Positions 1 through 11,648 of a DNA stretch of 64,000 nt are shown one piece after another (position 1 is the stretch's first letter; each line of letters starts with the position of its first letter). Origin of the DNA: Crotalaria pallida. Taxonomy: Eukaryota; Streptophyta; Magnoliopsida; Fabales; Fabaceae. A program made the translations under genes and the position numbers. The stretch is from NCBI GenBank assembly GCA_037953625.1, contig CM075649.1:64092660-64156659 (forward strand), given 5' to 3'. The notes under the pieces were generated by a model, which made no database searches, was not told the origin of the DNA, and saw nothing but the letters and a program-made list of their open reading frames with translations.

Positions 1-3000
1 CGCAGAACTTGCCACGACATTAGACCCAGTCCCCACCACGTTAGTGCGCCACATGTGAAGTTCGTTCTGCCTAGAAACATACTCTAGACTTCTTGACGTT
101 TCACCATCATCGTCCTCCCCTAATGCAATCTCGTCCTAAGTATCCGCAGATACTTATCGTTTCTTCCTCTCCACTAATTCGCACTCTCATACCTCACCGC
201 ACATGTCTTTTAAAGTCTTTTAATCTTTTTAATTATCCTAAGGTCGGCCCGTCCTTCGTGCAACCCTTCAACGAGGCCCGACCACTAACTTTGCACAATC
301 TTTCTCTCAACATCTCTCACATAGCACAGAGCTGGGTTCACATCACTAAACTTTCATTTCTCCACTTCCTCAATGTCCTCCCTTTCTCACAATCATTTCC
401 ATTCTTAATCTTTTCTCAAAACAATATTTTCAAAACTATCTCAAAACAACATTTATAGATTTTCTCAAAATCTATTTTCATAAACTCCCTCAACCTCTAT
501 TTTCAAAACTTTCTTCTCCAAAAAGGATCTGGTTTTCACAAAGTTTCTAAAATCTCTTTCACAATCTTTCACAAAATTTCCTTTCAAAAACTTTCCTCAA
601 AATACTTTTTATAATGCTTCTCAAAAACCTCCTTTCAAAACATTTTTAAAAGAATTTCTGTTTCGCAAACCCTTTTCTAGAAATTTCTTTTCACCATTCC
701 CCACCAAATCTCTTTTCGAAAATCTTTTCGAAAACTGTTTTTCAAGAACCTTTTTCCAAGAACTACAACTTTGCTGAGCGCTAATGGAGGAGCAAGCTCA
801 ACTCAACATTAGTCCCAGACTAAAACCAAAAAAAAAGGAGCCCAGCTCCGCTCCCATCACATCTCATTCCATTTTCACATCTCTTTTCCCAGCTCTGGCT
901 CATTCTCAACATCACCTTTTGTTCATTTCCCAATCTCATCTCTATCTTTCTTTTCCAACATACACTTTATCTCCAATCATTATTTCTTTCTCATTATGTC
1001 TTTACTTCTAATATCATTACTTTCACAACTTATTCTTTTCATTTTCGTTTTCATTTCTTTATTCAGGACGTAACAGACGTCCGTCAATAGTTCACTCATC
1101 ATAATCAATAACAATAAGCATTATCAACATAATTTAAAGCACACAACATCACAAAATAACAGTGTGGTCTTCGTCACCTTCGTATAAGTGGCCACACAAG
1201 GCAAACAATTGCCACTTATACTACTGACTCCAACCACGTAGTCCCGATCTTTGAGATGATACGGGACATCCTAATAAATCACCTAAACACCACAGTGTCT
1301 TAGGGTAGCTTCTCTCTCCCCTGAGGTCCAGCTGTCTAATGCGTACCGTCTCCTCGGATCCTTGTGCTGCCGGCTGCCCCAATCCCTCGTCTTTAAGATT
1401 TCCTCGTACTAAATAAAATACGTTGTCGTTATTAACTTATCTTATGAAAATCTTTTTCATAACCTAGACACCTCTCATTTCTCGTATTAAATAAAACACT
1501 TTTGATTGCTAACGCGTATTAAGAAAATCTTTTCTTAAATCAAGTATCTCTTGAAAACTTTACTTTAAATCGCGTGAAAACGTTTTTAAATGTAAGAAGC
1601 AAGTCCAACAATTTGGGACAGCAAAGAATCATTCTATAAAAATCATTTTGATAAAATTTCGAAAACATCGTAAAAACACTCTTTGTTTTAAATGATTCTT
1701 TTATTCAAAATTAACACTTTAGAACTCAAGTTTTTATCACAAAACACTTTGGGCAGCCATAAACATAAATTAAAATCTCAAATAAATCAAATGGAATTTT
1801 CTTAAAACCAACTTTTTTTTTTAAAACCAATCACATATTCGAATATTTTCCAAACACAAACTAGCACACAACCACAACAACACTCAAATGGATTAAGTTA
1901 TACAAGTAATTAACCAATCATTTAATTTAATTATAATCCGACACAACACTTAGGCATTCACATATTCAGAAGGCTATAAACCAAGCACAACAACTCAATT
2001 CGTTTCAAAAATTACTATATGGATTTATTTTAATGCAACTAAATTTCCTAGATTTATTCACACCACATGGCCGAACACAAGTCCGCACAAAGATTTATTC
2101 AAGAATAGAAACATGAATTCATGAAGTTATTCATTCCATTTTAAATTCCAAAACCGTGAGCTTCCCTAAAGGAGTTCATAAACTTTTGTTTATTTCTCTT
2201 AACTTAAATCAACTTGTTAAATCAAGTATTACATCAAGACTTTATTTCTCAAAGCAACATACAAGATAAAATTAACTCATTCTTTTTATCCTTTAGCCAT
2301 ACCAAGTAGAAAATAGTAATCACCACGCTTTTCCCGAACAATTTAATTTAGTCTTAGTTTAGAAAACACACTCATTATTTTCATGAAAGGAGCCCTAGTC
2401 TATCCCTCATGCATAGGCCGAATACCCTTCTTTGACAAAACAAGGTTCTTGGCTCATCTTTCAACATGTACAAATTAAGGTTCACGGGTTTATCATGCTC
2501 TTCCTTACACAATAATTTAAGAATGTTATTTCCTTTTTCTCACATAAAACCGTGACATCATTACCCCTAAAATCAAGAGAAAAATTCAAATCTTTAACAT
2601 GCATGAACATTAAACATAGATCAAGTTAGAAATCAATTTTCAAAAGCTTTTTTCCTTTGGTTCTTTGAAAAACCGTGAGGTTCATAAAATCTTTTCATTC
2701 AAAAACCATGTGCATGTACCTAGATCTTGTAGATCCAGTGATGAAATCAAGTAGTGTAGCACAAATCAAAGATAAAAATCACTTTAAGCAAGAAAAGGTT
2801 AAAACCGTGACACACAATGAAGAAAAGTTAATTCTTTTGAGTCAAAGACAACATGCATGCATCAACGATCAAACTTTTTCTAAAGATCAACACAAGATCA
2901 AAGTTTCTTATATATAAATTACATGCAAAGCTCAAAAACCAAGTCTTTTCATAAATAAGTTAGAGATCAAGTTAAAACCAAACATTTTAACAACTCAAAT

Positions 3001-3229
3001 CAATTTTCCTAATCATGAAATCAACATGCAATGATTTAGATCAATTAAAAGCATTAAGATCCATAAATCTAGTCAAGGCCGAATCATTGGGCTCTTGATC
3101 TAGGGTTTTATAAGTTTATTTATTCAAAATTCAAGATCAATACACAATCAACACATGCATGTACCCAAATCATCAAGATCATCAACAAATTATCATGCAA
3201 CACCAATACATCTTTAAATCACGGTTTAA

Positions 3230-3247
3230 GAGAGAGAGAGAGAGAGT
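3230..3247. repeat. (AG)n microsatellite
   Basis: A short run of alternating A and G inside LTR D1. Copy 2 has no such run at the matching place, so it arose after the copies separated. Confidence 0.8.
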
Positions 3248-3702
3248 TCAACACACAAAGAGATTTACTTTGAGCTTTACAAAAATCCCATCAAACCTTT
3301 TGATTTAGAAGCTTTAGGATCTCTTATGATAAACTTTAAACAAGTTATGAAATCCATTGATTAGACGTTTTTAAGTTCTTGAAAAATTAACATGCAAAGA
3401 AAGAAAAGAAGATCATAAAATAAAAAGAAGAATCTAAACTATTACAATTTCTTCTTGTCCATTCGAAATACCCACCAAGTTTAAGGTTGATCTCCTAGCT
3501 TCTTAGTTCTTTGAATCTTAAAAGAAGACTCTAGGGTTTTTGGGCTTGATTTCCTCATTCTTCCTCCTTCTTACCCACGACCTCTCCCTCTTTTCTCTAT
3601 GTGTTGAGAGCTTGGTACTTGCTCTCAACAATTGTGTTTGAAAAGTGAAGGGAATGGAAGAAATGAATGAGAAAACTGGGTGAGATGAACTAAGGGTGAA
3701 GG

Positions 3703-3710
3703 CTTATATA
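3703..3710 (-). promoter_or_regulatory. TATA-like box of LTR D1
   Basis: On the minus strand this reads TATATAAG. The same place in copy 2 (63366-63374) reads CTTTATAAG. Conservation of a TATA-like box in two diverged copies supports a promoter that fires leftward into the LTR. Confidence 0.45.
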
Positions 3711-3989
3711 GGCAACTCATGATTCCCTCTTTTACCCTTGATAAGTTCGGCCAAGGTGTGTTTAAGGGAGGGGTAAATTCGGTTCTCTATAATTTTGCAT
3801 GGGTGGATGTTAGCATTGCTTAAGGGGACAATATAGGGAGCATAAGGACTTAGGGTCATTCTAGGCTTTTGACTTTTGGTTCTCCATTAGGGTTTTCAAC
3901 TCTTAGTTAGGGTTTAGTTAAGGGCTTGGTTGAGAACTTAGTTCATTTGGTTACATCTTGGGAAATTCCTAGGCTTCCACTTACTCACT

Positions 3990-4115
3990 CATACACGCGG
4001 CACACACATATATTTACACATACACATACTCACTCATCACACACACACTTACACGACACACACACATCTTCATGCATATACACACTCATTCACACGGTAC
4101 TACACACATATATTC
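3990..4115. repeat. CA/TA-rich simple-sequence tract
   Basis: Impure run of ACAC and ATAC units in the U3 part of LTR D1. The matching tract in copy 2 is at about 63650-63760. It creates meaningless His/Thr-rich reading frames. Confidence 0.8.
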
Positions 4116-4464
4116 ACATACATTCATGCATACTTCATCATTTTCATTCACTAATAAAATCCTAGACATTCCCACATATAGAAACCGTGCATACATATGC
4201 ACACATACACATATAGAAAATAATTCACTCATGTATAAAATTATAATAACACCGAAACATCAAACACACACTTATAGAAAATCAATTGTCATTTCAAAAT
4301 AAATTTCAAAACTCATAATTTTATTTCATGATAAATCATTTACCACATTAAAAACATGAATTAAGAAATTTATTTAAGAAAATACCCTTTCAAAATACTT
4401 TTCTCAAAAACCATTCTCTTTAGTATTTTAAATTAATACGAGGAATTTGCGGGGTGTTATAATG

Positions 4465-5964
4465 TTAACATAAGTTTTAATTATTTTTTTCTTCGCATCA
4501 TATAGTTGATCCGGGATGGTCTAACCAGTCAAGCCAAACAAAAAGTTATATTATAATTTATAAACTTCTAGTTTATAAACTTTTGATTTTACGATATGAG
4601 GTATTTCAATTGTACTATATACATGTAAACTGAAAAATTTTCCAATACCTCTGGATAACAACTCTTTTAGAACTCTAAATTATCATCGTACACGAATATA
4701 GTGTTAACAACGGCTTCTAGCAATACTAAATAGAAGAAAAATTTTGTATTTTGTATAACTAGTAGAGTATGGAAGAAACATTTTGTAAAACATTTCGAAT
4801 AAACTATTTCCACCATAAAAATGCTCTATTAAAGTTAATATTGCAAATTAATGTAAAACAAGTATGAAAAGATTACATCGTAAACTATGTTTTGATTTTT
4901 ATTTCGTTAATTGAGTCTATTATATACACATACTTGTATAAAAGATTAAAAGATAATGCACTAAAACTCCTTGTCCACAAGTTCACCAAAATAAATATTG
5001 GAACAATTAATTTCGATAAAATATACTAAACTATTTTGAAAATAAAATTTAACATATACCTTTGAAATCAATTTTGTACCCTGGAGAGTACAAAATACTT
5101 GTATGCTCGACATTCGTTTAAGAATCCATGCTACTAATACTTTTCCAAAATAGAGTATGAAAATAGTTTGATTCCAAAAACATATTTACACTTTTCAATA
5201 TAGTATTATATTTATCACCAAGCGTAGTGTGGAATTGTAAAAAGTACTTAGGTTTTATTAGAGACGATAATCAGTCATTCAAGTCAAAGGCAAGTACATC
5301 GGGTTCACACCTATTCACTTCCACTGCGCACTCTGATAAAGAATGCTCGGAGTGTCTACGATGCAATGATTCCTAACTCTTATCCTACTCCTATGTATAG
5401 AAAAGAAATTCAACAATTATTTCATTGGATCTCAAGGACTCAATGGTATTATCTTCTAATAAAATGTACGCATCGAGGGGCCCTTCTCGATTCTACTAAA
5501 CCACTTTCGTGCAATCCGAATACCAATCAAATAATAAGGAACGACTCATCTTCCATTCAAAAGGAGACTTTGAAAATTTATTTTATGTAAAAATTTCAAT
5601 TCTTCGTCATATCCAAAGTTGACTTACTTTATTCAAGACTAAGGTTTAGTCCATCCCGTTGGGGTAACACTTTCATGCTCTATCCCGTTGGGAGTTTGCC
5701 TTCCTTTAGTCTCTACTTTCGGTCCACTTCAGAATATAACCAAGTTATAATTAAAAATTCTACTTGGTCCACTTTGAATTGAAGATTACTAACTGTACTA
5801 GTACTATCCTATTAACACTACTAAACCATACTAACTTCAACTAAATATGCATGCTTAAACTATAAAATTAAACTACTAAACTAGCTATTGGTTAGTTACT
5901 CTCATGTGGAGTAACTCTTCGGGAGTAGGAAATCCATACTCCACAGCCGAAAATTGCAACCATT
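4465..5964 (-). mobile_element. Interior remnant of element E (non-coding)
   Basis: AT-rich sequence between the end of LTR D1 and the PBS of element E. From its position it should be the 5' interior of E, read on the minus strand. I find no gag motif in any frame. The 74-residue frame at 5366-5590 has no recognisable domain. Either E is a non-coding derivative, or D1 cut off its coding part. Confidence 0.4.
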
Positions 5965-5976
5965 GCTTTGATACCA
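5965..5976 (-). other. Primer binding site of element E
   Basis: The minus strand reads TGGTATCAAAGC, one change from the common initiator-Met tRNA complement TGGTATCAGAGC. It lies 2 bp inside the LTR edge at 5979, as a PBS should. This fixes the orientation of E as minus. Confidence 0.75.
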
Positions 5977-5978
5977 AC

Positions 5979-8723
5979 TATAACATCCTCAATTTTTACG
6001 CTTTAAAATATATTACTTCTTATAGTATTTAATATAAAAATGCTTGGGGTTTTATAAAAATTTTGACGGAGTTCACTTTGAATTATGGACTTTCCCCAAG
6101 TTAATTATTTTCACCTGTCAGTCCAGAACTGTTTATTTAAACAAAACTGTAATTACATTATAAAAAAAGGATATTTGGATATCCTTCACAACCGATATAC
6201 CATTTAATCAAAAATTAAATATTCTTATAAAGTCCCTTTTTACAAAATGGAAGAAATCTTTAAGTGGAACCGAATAATTCAAAACTAAATACAATCTTAA
6301 TTAATAAAACATTTTTCGTTACTTTATCCTAACAATGTTTGCAATTCATAATGAGGCCACCAAGGACTCAACAATCAATGCACTCTCATCACCTGAGAGC
6401 ACACTCTCTCGGCGCCGGAGCAATGAACTTCTTTTCCACTAGTACCTAAAATGGTCAACTTAAGGGGTGAGTAATTTGAGAACTAATCAAGGAAAACACT
6501 TAACAACAGTAATAAGACATAACTAGACATACCCACACACACATATAGACATACTCACATTACTCCAATTAACTATATATATATTCCTATACCTTAGCCT
6601 TTAACTATTTTATCACACTAAGCCAATACATTTTTCCTATACAATACCAATGCATAACAATGTTTATATGCTCAATCATATGAGTATGAATGCACTTCGT
6701 CCCACTGTTATGGTTTAACTCCGGAATCCAATGTACACTTTCCATTTAACTTTAACCACTATACACTTTAACACTTTTATTGGATTCAGGGAATTAAACC
6801 AATTATATGTCCATGAATGCACTTCTCCATTACCAATTGACAATAACACTTTGAACATTTTTTACAATAACACAACCTCCTCACAAACCCACCCTCCACT
6901 CTGGGGAAAAACCGACCAGGAGTAAGCATTTCTCAACCTATAATTGGGTGCTTCACCTCCACTTAGGAGGGTCCCTCGCTCACCCGCTTGCACAACACTT
7001 CACCTCCACTTAGGAAGGTCCCTCATGCGATTCGGATTGATTTGCCCGAATCGGGCTTTAGCAGAAATCACCCTCACTGGCCAAAACGAGCCAAAGTGAT
7101 GGAATTACCCCGGTTTGCGTGGAACCAACCCCCAACACGGGAAGCGATCCCGTGTCCTTTGCAGGATCAAAGTTCCCCGAGATAATCCCATAATTCACTC
7201 TTGCCCTCATCAATCGTAAACGACGTGTGTTTTTCCCCGTACACCTAAGGTCCACCTTACCTCATGATGCACGTGTTTCTACTTCATTTTATGTGGTTTT
7301 CCTTAGTTGAACCTTTAATAATTTATATCCAATTGGTTGGGCCTCTAGCTTAGGATTTTCGGCCATACTATGTATATATATACCATGACAATCACACTTA
7401 ACAACAACAATAATCATAACCATGCCATTCATTCATTTAGTCACATAGTAATTATAACAATTCTTTCCTAACCAAAATCCTAAGTCCATAATGTACCTAC
7501 GCTTATAATTCATTCGCAAAACACCTCAATTATACCACAACAATAATCATAATTAATATCATTCACTTTATCATTTAATTCAACAACAACCTAATAATCA
7601 ATTTCTAAACACCCTAAGTTCATTACACACACTCTTATTTTCAAACATACAATATCATCATACAAATCAAGCATACACATATACAATATATCTACTTATG
7701 CATTTATGACTATCACTAAGTCCCTCCCCTAATTAGAATCAAAGTACCCCCCCTTACCTCTTGGAGAGAAGAGAAGAAATTTGGGATTGAGTTGGTGCTC
7801 CACCACCAAGCTCCAAGCTAGCTTCTAGCTCCCAATTCCATGCTCCTTAACACTTTCCTAAGCTCCCTTGAAGATTGCCTCACCCAAAGAGAAGAATTAG
7901 AGAAGTTAGGGTTTGAGTTGGGAATTTGGGGATTTTGTGAAAAGAGGAGAAATTGAGATTTTGAGAGAGGGAAATTCATTAGGGATTGATGGATGAGTGA
8001 TTTGGGGTGTTAATTTCATTTGATTTGGTGTGGATTTGGGGAAAATTGAAGAACCCTAGGAGAGAAGGGAGAGAAAGTCGTGAGAGAAGAGAGAGAAGGA
8101 AATGAGAAAAATGCCCAATTCAACGTGTTTTCTAACTGATATAACAGGGGTTACTCGATTAACCCGATGGTTACTCGATTAACACTTGTTAATTTACAAA
8201 GGATTACTCGATTAGCCTGTGCCTTACTCGAGTAATGCCGCAAGGTGCTATAAACTTACTCGATTAGTTCGACCCCATTAATCGATTAACGAGGCCATTA
8301 CTCGATTAATGCCGAAAGGGCAATAAAATCTAATCGATTAATCTGCCCACTACTCGAGTAATCTGATCAGTCCACTAAATCCCTATAACTTCGAATAGCT
8401 CTAACTTCTTTGCTAACCGTCGGATCTTGCTCAAATTTTGAGGCAAGCTTCCCAAGACACTTGTCTTCACATCCAACGGTGGAATTTGGGTTTGGAGCTA
8501 TGGATATTAAATTCCTAATTTCCTAAGATCCTATGCTCTTTAACTATTAATTACACTTCTAAAACTCACTTCTAAACTAATTCTACTTCTTCAAACCTAC
8601 CCTTACCAATTTCTATATTCTAAACACATTCTAAACATATTCAAAGGCTTGGAATAACACTACTCTTATCAAATCCTATTAATTAAGGCATCTAATAATT
8701 GGGGAAAAATCGGGGATGTTACA
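5979..8723 (-). mobile_element. 5' LTR of gypsy-type element E (2.7 kb)
   Basis: The edges are TATAACATCCTC at 5979 (G to A in the expected TG) and GGGATGTTACA ending at 8723, with a PBS directly on the left. It resembles LTR F (51800-54272) along its length. Both have a purine-rich tract near the middle (7756-8110 and 52690-53050 on the plus strand), followed by an array of TCGATTA palindromes. The likeness of F's PPT region to chromovirus-type gypsy elements suggests that E is Ty3/gypsy too. The high divergence from F makes this an older insertion. The short frames inside (6731-6925, 6988-7185, 7058-7255) show no domain. Confidence 0.7.
8152..8360. repeat. Palindrome array in LTR E
   Basis: Decamers of the type TACTCGATTA or TACTCGAGTA recur here. 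The first pair, and the next pair beginning near 8200, have a 10-bp linker and so a 20-bp period. On the minus strand the array is upstream of a TTATATC sequence near 8138-8144. Confidence 0.8.
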
Positions 8724-9269
8724 CTATTTTAAAACTTTTATATCCGTAAACTTTTGTTATAAAAATATATTATGTATACATGTGATCAATTATTTATGTG
8801 GTTCGTACATTCCAATCTAAGAATTTCAATAATAACAATGAAAAAAAATAAAAATTAATAAATTTCTCACAAAAGAACTACATATTTTCAATAACCAATT
8901 TATATGTCTAACACATGTTATTAAATTATTATTATTTTTAAATACTTTTCAAAAATAGTATATATAAGCGGAGACTTAATTTTTGGAAATATCACAAAAA
9001 AATATTTGTATTGAAAATAGAATTCAAAACAAGATCATATGAGATCATGCATAGTTTTACTTGCTAAAACTAACAAGCATAAAAAATCTCAAAAAAAAAA
9101 AATGTGATCAATACCATTCAATAATATCATACTCACACAAGTATTGACGTCACTCAATGGTATAAACAAAAGCACAAGTATATCCATAATTATATTGGCA
9201 AATTCTTCTCTTTATCATAATGACAGTAATCATTTTCAATAGAAAAATATTAGAATTTTTCATCACTAA
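8724..9269. other. AT-rich spacer, nothing recognised
   Basis: Runs of A and T with no open frame, repeat or motif that I can name. It is probably old flanking sequence of element E. Confidence 0.5.
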
Positions 9270-9271
9270 TA

Positions 9272-9556
9272 CTCCCTCCGTTCCTATTTAACTGTCCGTT
9301 TTTGGAGAAGTTTTTTTGTTTCTTTTTATCTGTCCTTTTGATTATTTTAAGGTATAATAAATGTTACTTTCCATGTCTACCCCTATTTAATTGGGTATTG
9401 GTTTTCGTAAGTAGTGGAAGATAAGTAATGATTATAGAAAGAGAAAGGGTATAGTGGGAAAAACATAATTAATATATTGGAAATCTAAGTAATGATTGCA
9501 TTTCTTAAAGGGTGTGTTTTGTTTGAAATATGACAGATAAATAGGAACGGATGGAG
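9272..9556. mobile_element. Stowaway-type MITE
   Basis: The ends CTCCCTCCGTTCCTATTTA and TAAATAGGAACGGATGGAG are near-perfect inverted repeats, flanked by TA at 9270-9271 and 9557-9558. A length of 285 bp, no coding capacity, the CTCCCTCCG terminus and a TA target duplication are the hallmarks of Stowaway elements, which are moved by Tc1/mariner transposases. Confidence 0.9.
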
Positions 9557-9558
9557 TA

Positions 9559-10079
9559 TTTTTTAAAACATGCGAATAAAGAAGCACATAAATTTCATGT
9601 TGTGAGATTATCGCATTCTTATAATTCCATATTGAAAAACAAATCGACAAGGCACATGTACTCATTTAGGATAAATTTCTTCACTTATGCATATTCTTAT
9701 TATGGCATAAGATATGAGTCAAACTTGATGAAGCATAATCTTCCTTATACAACTTTAAAAAAAACTCATATGGAGATCATTAGGGAACAATAACAAAAAT
9801 TATATCAAATAAAGTTCTAGTTTAATGACAAAACTGTTAATGACAAAAATAAACGTGCTAACATTTAAAACTAATAATTTATGACACATTAGCAATGTCA
9901 TTGATTCATCAAATAATAATTATCACTACCAAAAAAATATTTGTATTAAAATTAGAACTTGTCGATATAATTGTGAAATTATCCAATTTAATAAAATGAT
10001 ATCAAATATTGATTTCATCAATAAAGGCACAATAACCCAGTGACTAGTGCGATTGAAATGACCCGTGGGTTCCCGAGTA
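9559..10079. other. Left flank of element A, nothing recognised
   Basis: AT-rich sequence with short spurious frames (9551-9793 and 9926-10132). It ends in CCCGAGTACAATA, and the right flank of A starts with CAATACTCGG. The empty site was therefore a small palindrome around the caata target. Confidence 0.5.
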
Positions 10080-10084
10080 CAATA
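10080..10084. other. Target-site duplication of element A, left
   Basis: caata, repeated exactly at 20688-20692 directly after the 3' LTR. It shows that the element is complete and inserted as one unit. Confidence 0.95.
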
Positions 10085-10388
10085 TGTAAAATCAAGTCTC
10101 CGATTAAGGCGGATTAATTTTGATGATGACAATGTAATTAAATTATGGACTTAAAGTGAAGAATGCAAGCCCAACATTAAAGAAGATCAAGTGCTTAGTT
10201 ATTTATTCATTCTCATTTTATTTTAATGTATTTTATTTTATTTATGAGAGTGGGTAGTTTAGGTTTTTATTCTCACATAAGGTCACATGATAATTATGCA
10301 TGAAAAGTTGAGATTAAAACCAATTAGGCTTGAAGAGAGAATTGAAAACAATGTTAGAAAAACTTAATTTTTCCAACATTAAGCAATT

Positions 10389-10517
10389 CACTCGAGTGAT
10401 TCTCAAAACACTCGAGTGATTTATGAATTTTCAGTAATATAGCCGTTGGATAAAGTAAAAAGGCAACCCTATCAGAGTTGACCAAAACACTCGAGTGTTT
10501 TCAAAAAGACTCGAGTG
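10389..10517. repeat. U3 palindrome array of element A (two pairs)
   Basis: CACTCGAGTG-type decamers start at 10389, 10409, 10488 and 10508, so there are two pairs, each with an exact 20-bp period. The array lies about 90 bp upstream of a weak TATA-like sequence. The copy in the 3' LTR is unchanged. Confidence 0.9.
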
Positions 10518-10604
10518 TTTTGGGTCTGACAGCAATTTTTCTAAACGTTGGAAGAGGACAAAAAGGAAGAATAACTTGGTTTTTCCTTCCCTTTTGTCCC
10601 CTCA

Positions 10605-10612
10605 CTTATATC
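10605..10612 (+). promoter_or_regulatory. Weak TATA-like box, LTR A
   Basis: ACTTATAT lies downstream of the palindrome array and upstream of a TC-rich stretch (10671-10710) that resembles a plant Y-patch. This is position-based inference, since the match to TATAAA is poor. Confidence 0.3.
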
Positions 10613-11374
10613 CTGAAGGGTTGACCTCATTTTTAATAAAAAAAAGGAACCCAATACTCTTTCATTGATTTCCATCTCTCTCAAGTGTTAAAATCTTTTC
10701 TCTCTCTAAACTCAACCAAGCATTCATCTTTATTATTGTCTTAGTGAGTTAAGAGAGTGTGCTTTAATTGTAAGAGAATTATTTGTTGTACAATTCTCAA
10801 ACACTCATACATTTCTTGTTCTAAAAATCTTGGTTGGTAACCAAGTGTACCTAAGTGGGTCTTAGGTTCATTCAAGACTTGAGAGGTTCTCAAGCAAGGG
10901 CTAAGAGGTTCTTAGCTTTCATGGAGCTCTTGGAGGTTCCAAGGAGCAAAAGAAGAAGGGACTCTTCATCACCAAATCAAGTTGGGGTAGAAATTTCAAG
11001 AGTTTGGTACACTCTTGAAAAGGGTTAGGATTGACTGAGGAATCTCAATTTAGCCTTGTAATTTCTAACAATTTGATTACTAGTAGAAACTCCTAAGTTG
11101 ATTAGGGGGACTGGATTAGCACTCTAGGATAAATTGGTGTTGTCTCTCTCTTTATAGCTTTCTTAGATTTCAAGAAAAACCAAACCCTAAGTTCTCTAGA
11201 AAGGGGCTTTTACAATTCAAGTAGAAATTGGTAGCAATTAAATTGTTTTCAACTTGTTATACCTTCATTTAATTGCCCTCTACTTTGATTAATATCAGCT
11301 CTTGCCTAGTCTTTAAGATATTGAATCATTTGGCTAAATTTCTCTGAAACTGAATTTTTCTGTTCTGCATAAAA

Positions 11375-11447
11375 CACTCGAGTGTTTTCCAAATCACTCG
11401 AGTATTTAGTAGGTTTTCACTCGAGTGTTCTTAAAATCACTCGAGTA
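11375..11447. repeat. U5-end palindrome array of element A
   Basis: Four decamers start at 11375, 11395, 11418 and 11438, again as two pairs with a 20-bp period. The array ends about 135 bp before the LTR end, so it should be in the 5' leader of the genomic RNA. Confidence 0.85.
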
Positions 11448-11585
11448 AATTGCCCAGTTTCAGAAAATCAAGCTTTTGATCAATTATCTTTTAATTGCAC
11501 CGAAAATTAGTCACTGTTGCTTTCATATTACTATTCACCCCCCCCTCTAGTAATTGCTAAGCCCGCTTGTTGGTTTCCAACAAGT

Positions 11586-11597
11586 GGTATCAGAGCT
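11586..11597 (+). other. Primer binding site of element A
   Basis: GGTATCAGAGCT, within a match to the 3' end of initiator-Met tRNA (complement TGGTATCAGAGC). It starts 3 bp after the LTR, as in most plant copia elements. Confidence 0.9.
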
Positions 11598-11648
11598 CGG
11601 TCGAAAGATCGAGCGTAAAAGCTTTTTCGAAAAGATCCTTTGGAAACT

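Larger units (their letters stand above)
1..4464 (-). mobile_element. Long LTR, family D copy 1 (truncated by window start)
   Basis: This stretch is repeated, diverged but colinear, from 59172 to the end of the window, so it is one copy of a dispersed repeat. Copy 2 starts with a typical LTR end (TGTAACAACCC) at 58045, and copy 1 ends at 4464 with GGGGTGTTATA, close to the inverted end. Adding the 1127 bp of copy 2 that lies left of the shared part gives an LTR of about 5.6 kb. A TATA-like box on the minus strand near 3703 and the likeness of its ends to LTR F suggest minus orientation. The short reading frames inside it (for example 93-458 and 784-1011) are low-complexity and I do not call them genes. 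No PPT or PBS is recognisable next to 4464, so it could be a solo LTR. The family is probably Ty3/gypsy, which is inference from the LTR ends only. Confidence 0.7.
10085..11582 (+). repeat. 5' LTR of element A
   Basis: 1498 bp, from TGTAAAATCAAG to GGTTTCCAACA. It matches 19191-20687 almost exactly. It contains palindrome arrays in U3 (10389-10517) and near its 3' end (11375-11447). Confidence 0.95.

Noticed and set aside
93..1011. Small frames in LTR D1 (121 and 75 residues) with weak counterparts in D2 (59427-59792, 60030-60329)
   Set aside because: They lie at matching places, but the proteins drift in frame and length between copies and are low-complexity, so shared repeat origin explains them.
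9926..9945. CACTACCAAAAAAA as a possible CACTA transposon end
   Set aside because: No inverted partner ending in TAGTG with a 3-bp duplication could be found nearby.
11640..11648. Start of the element A Gag at 11640
   Set aside because: That codon is TTG. The first ATG in frame is at 11649. For the same reason B starts at 42314 and not 42305.
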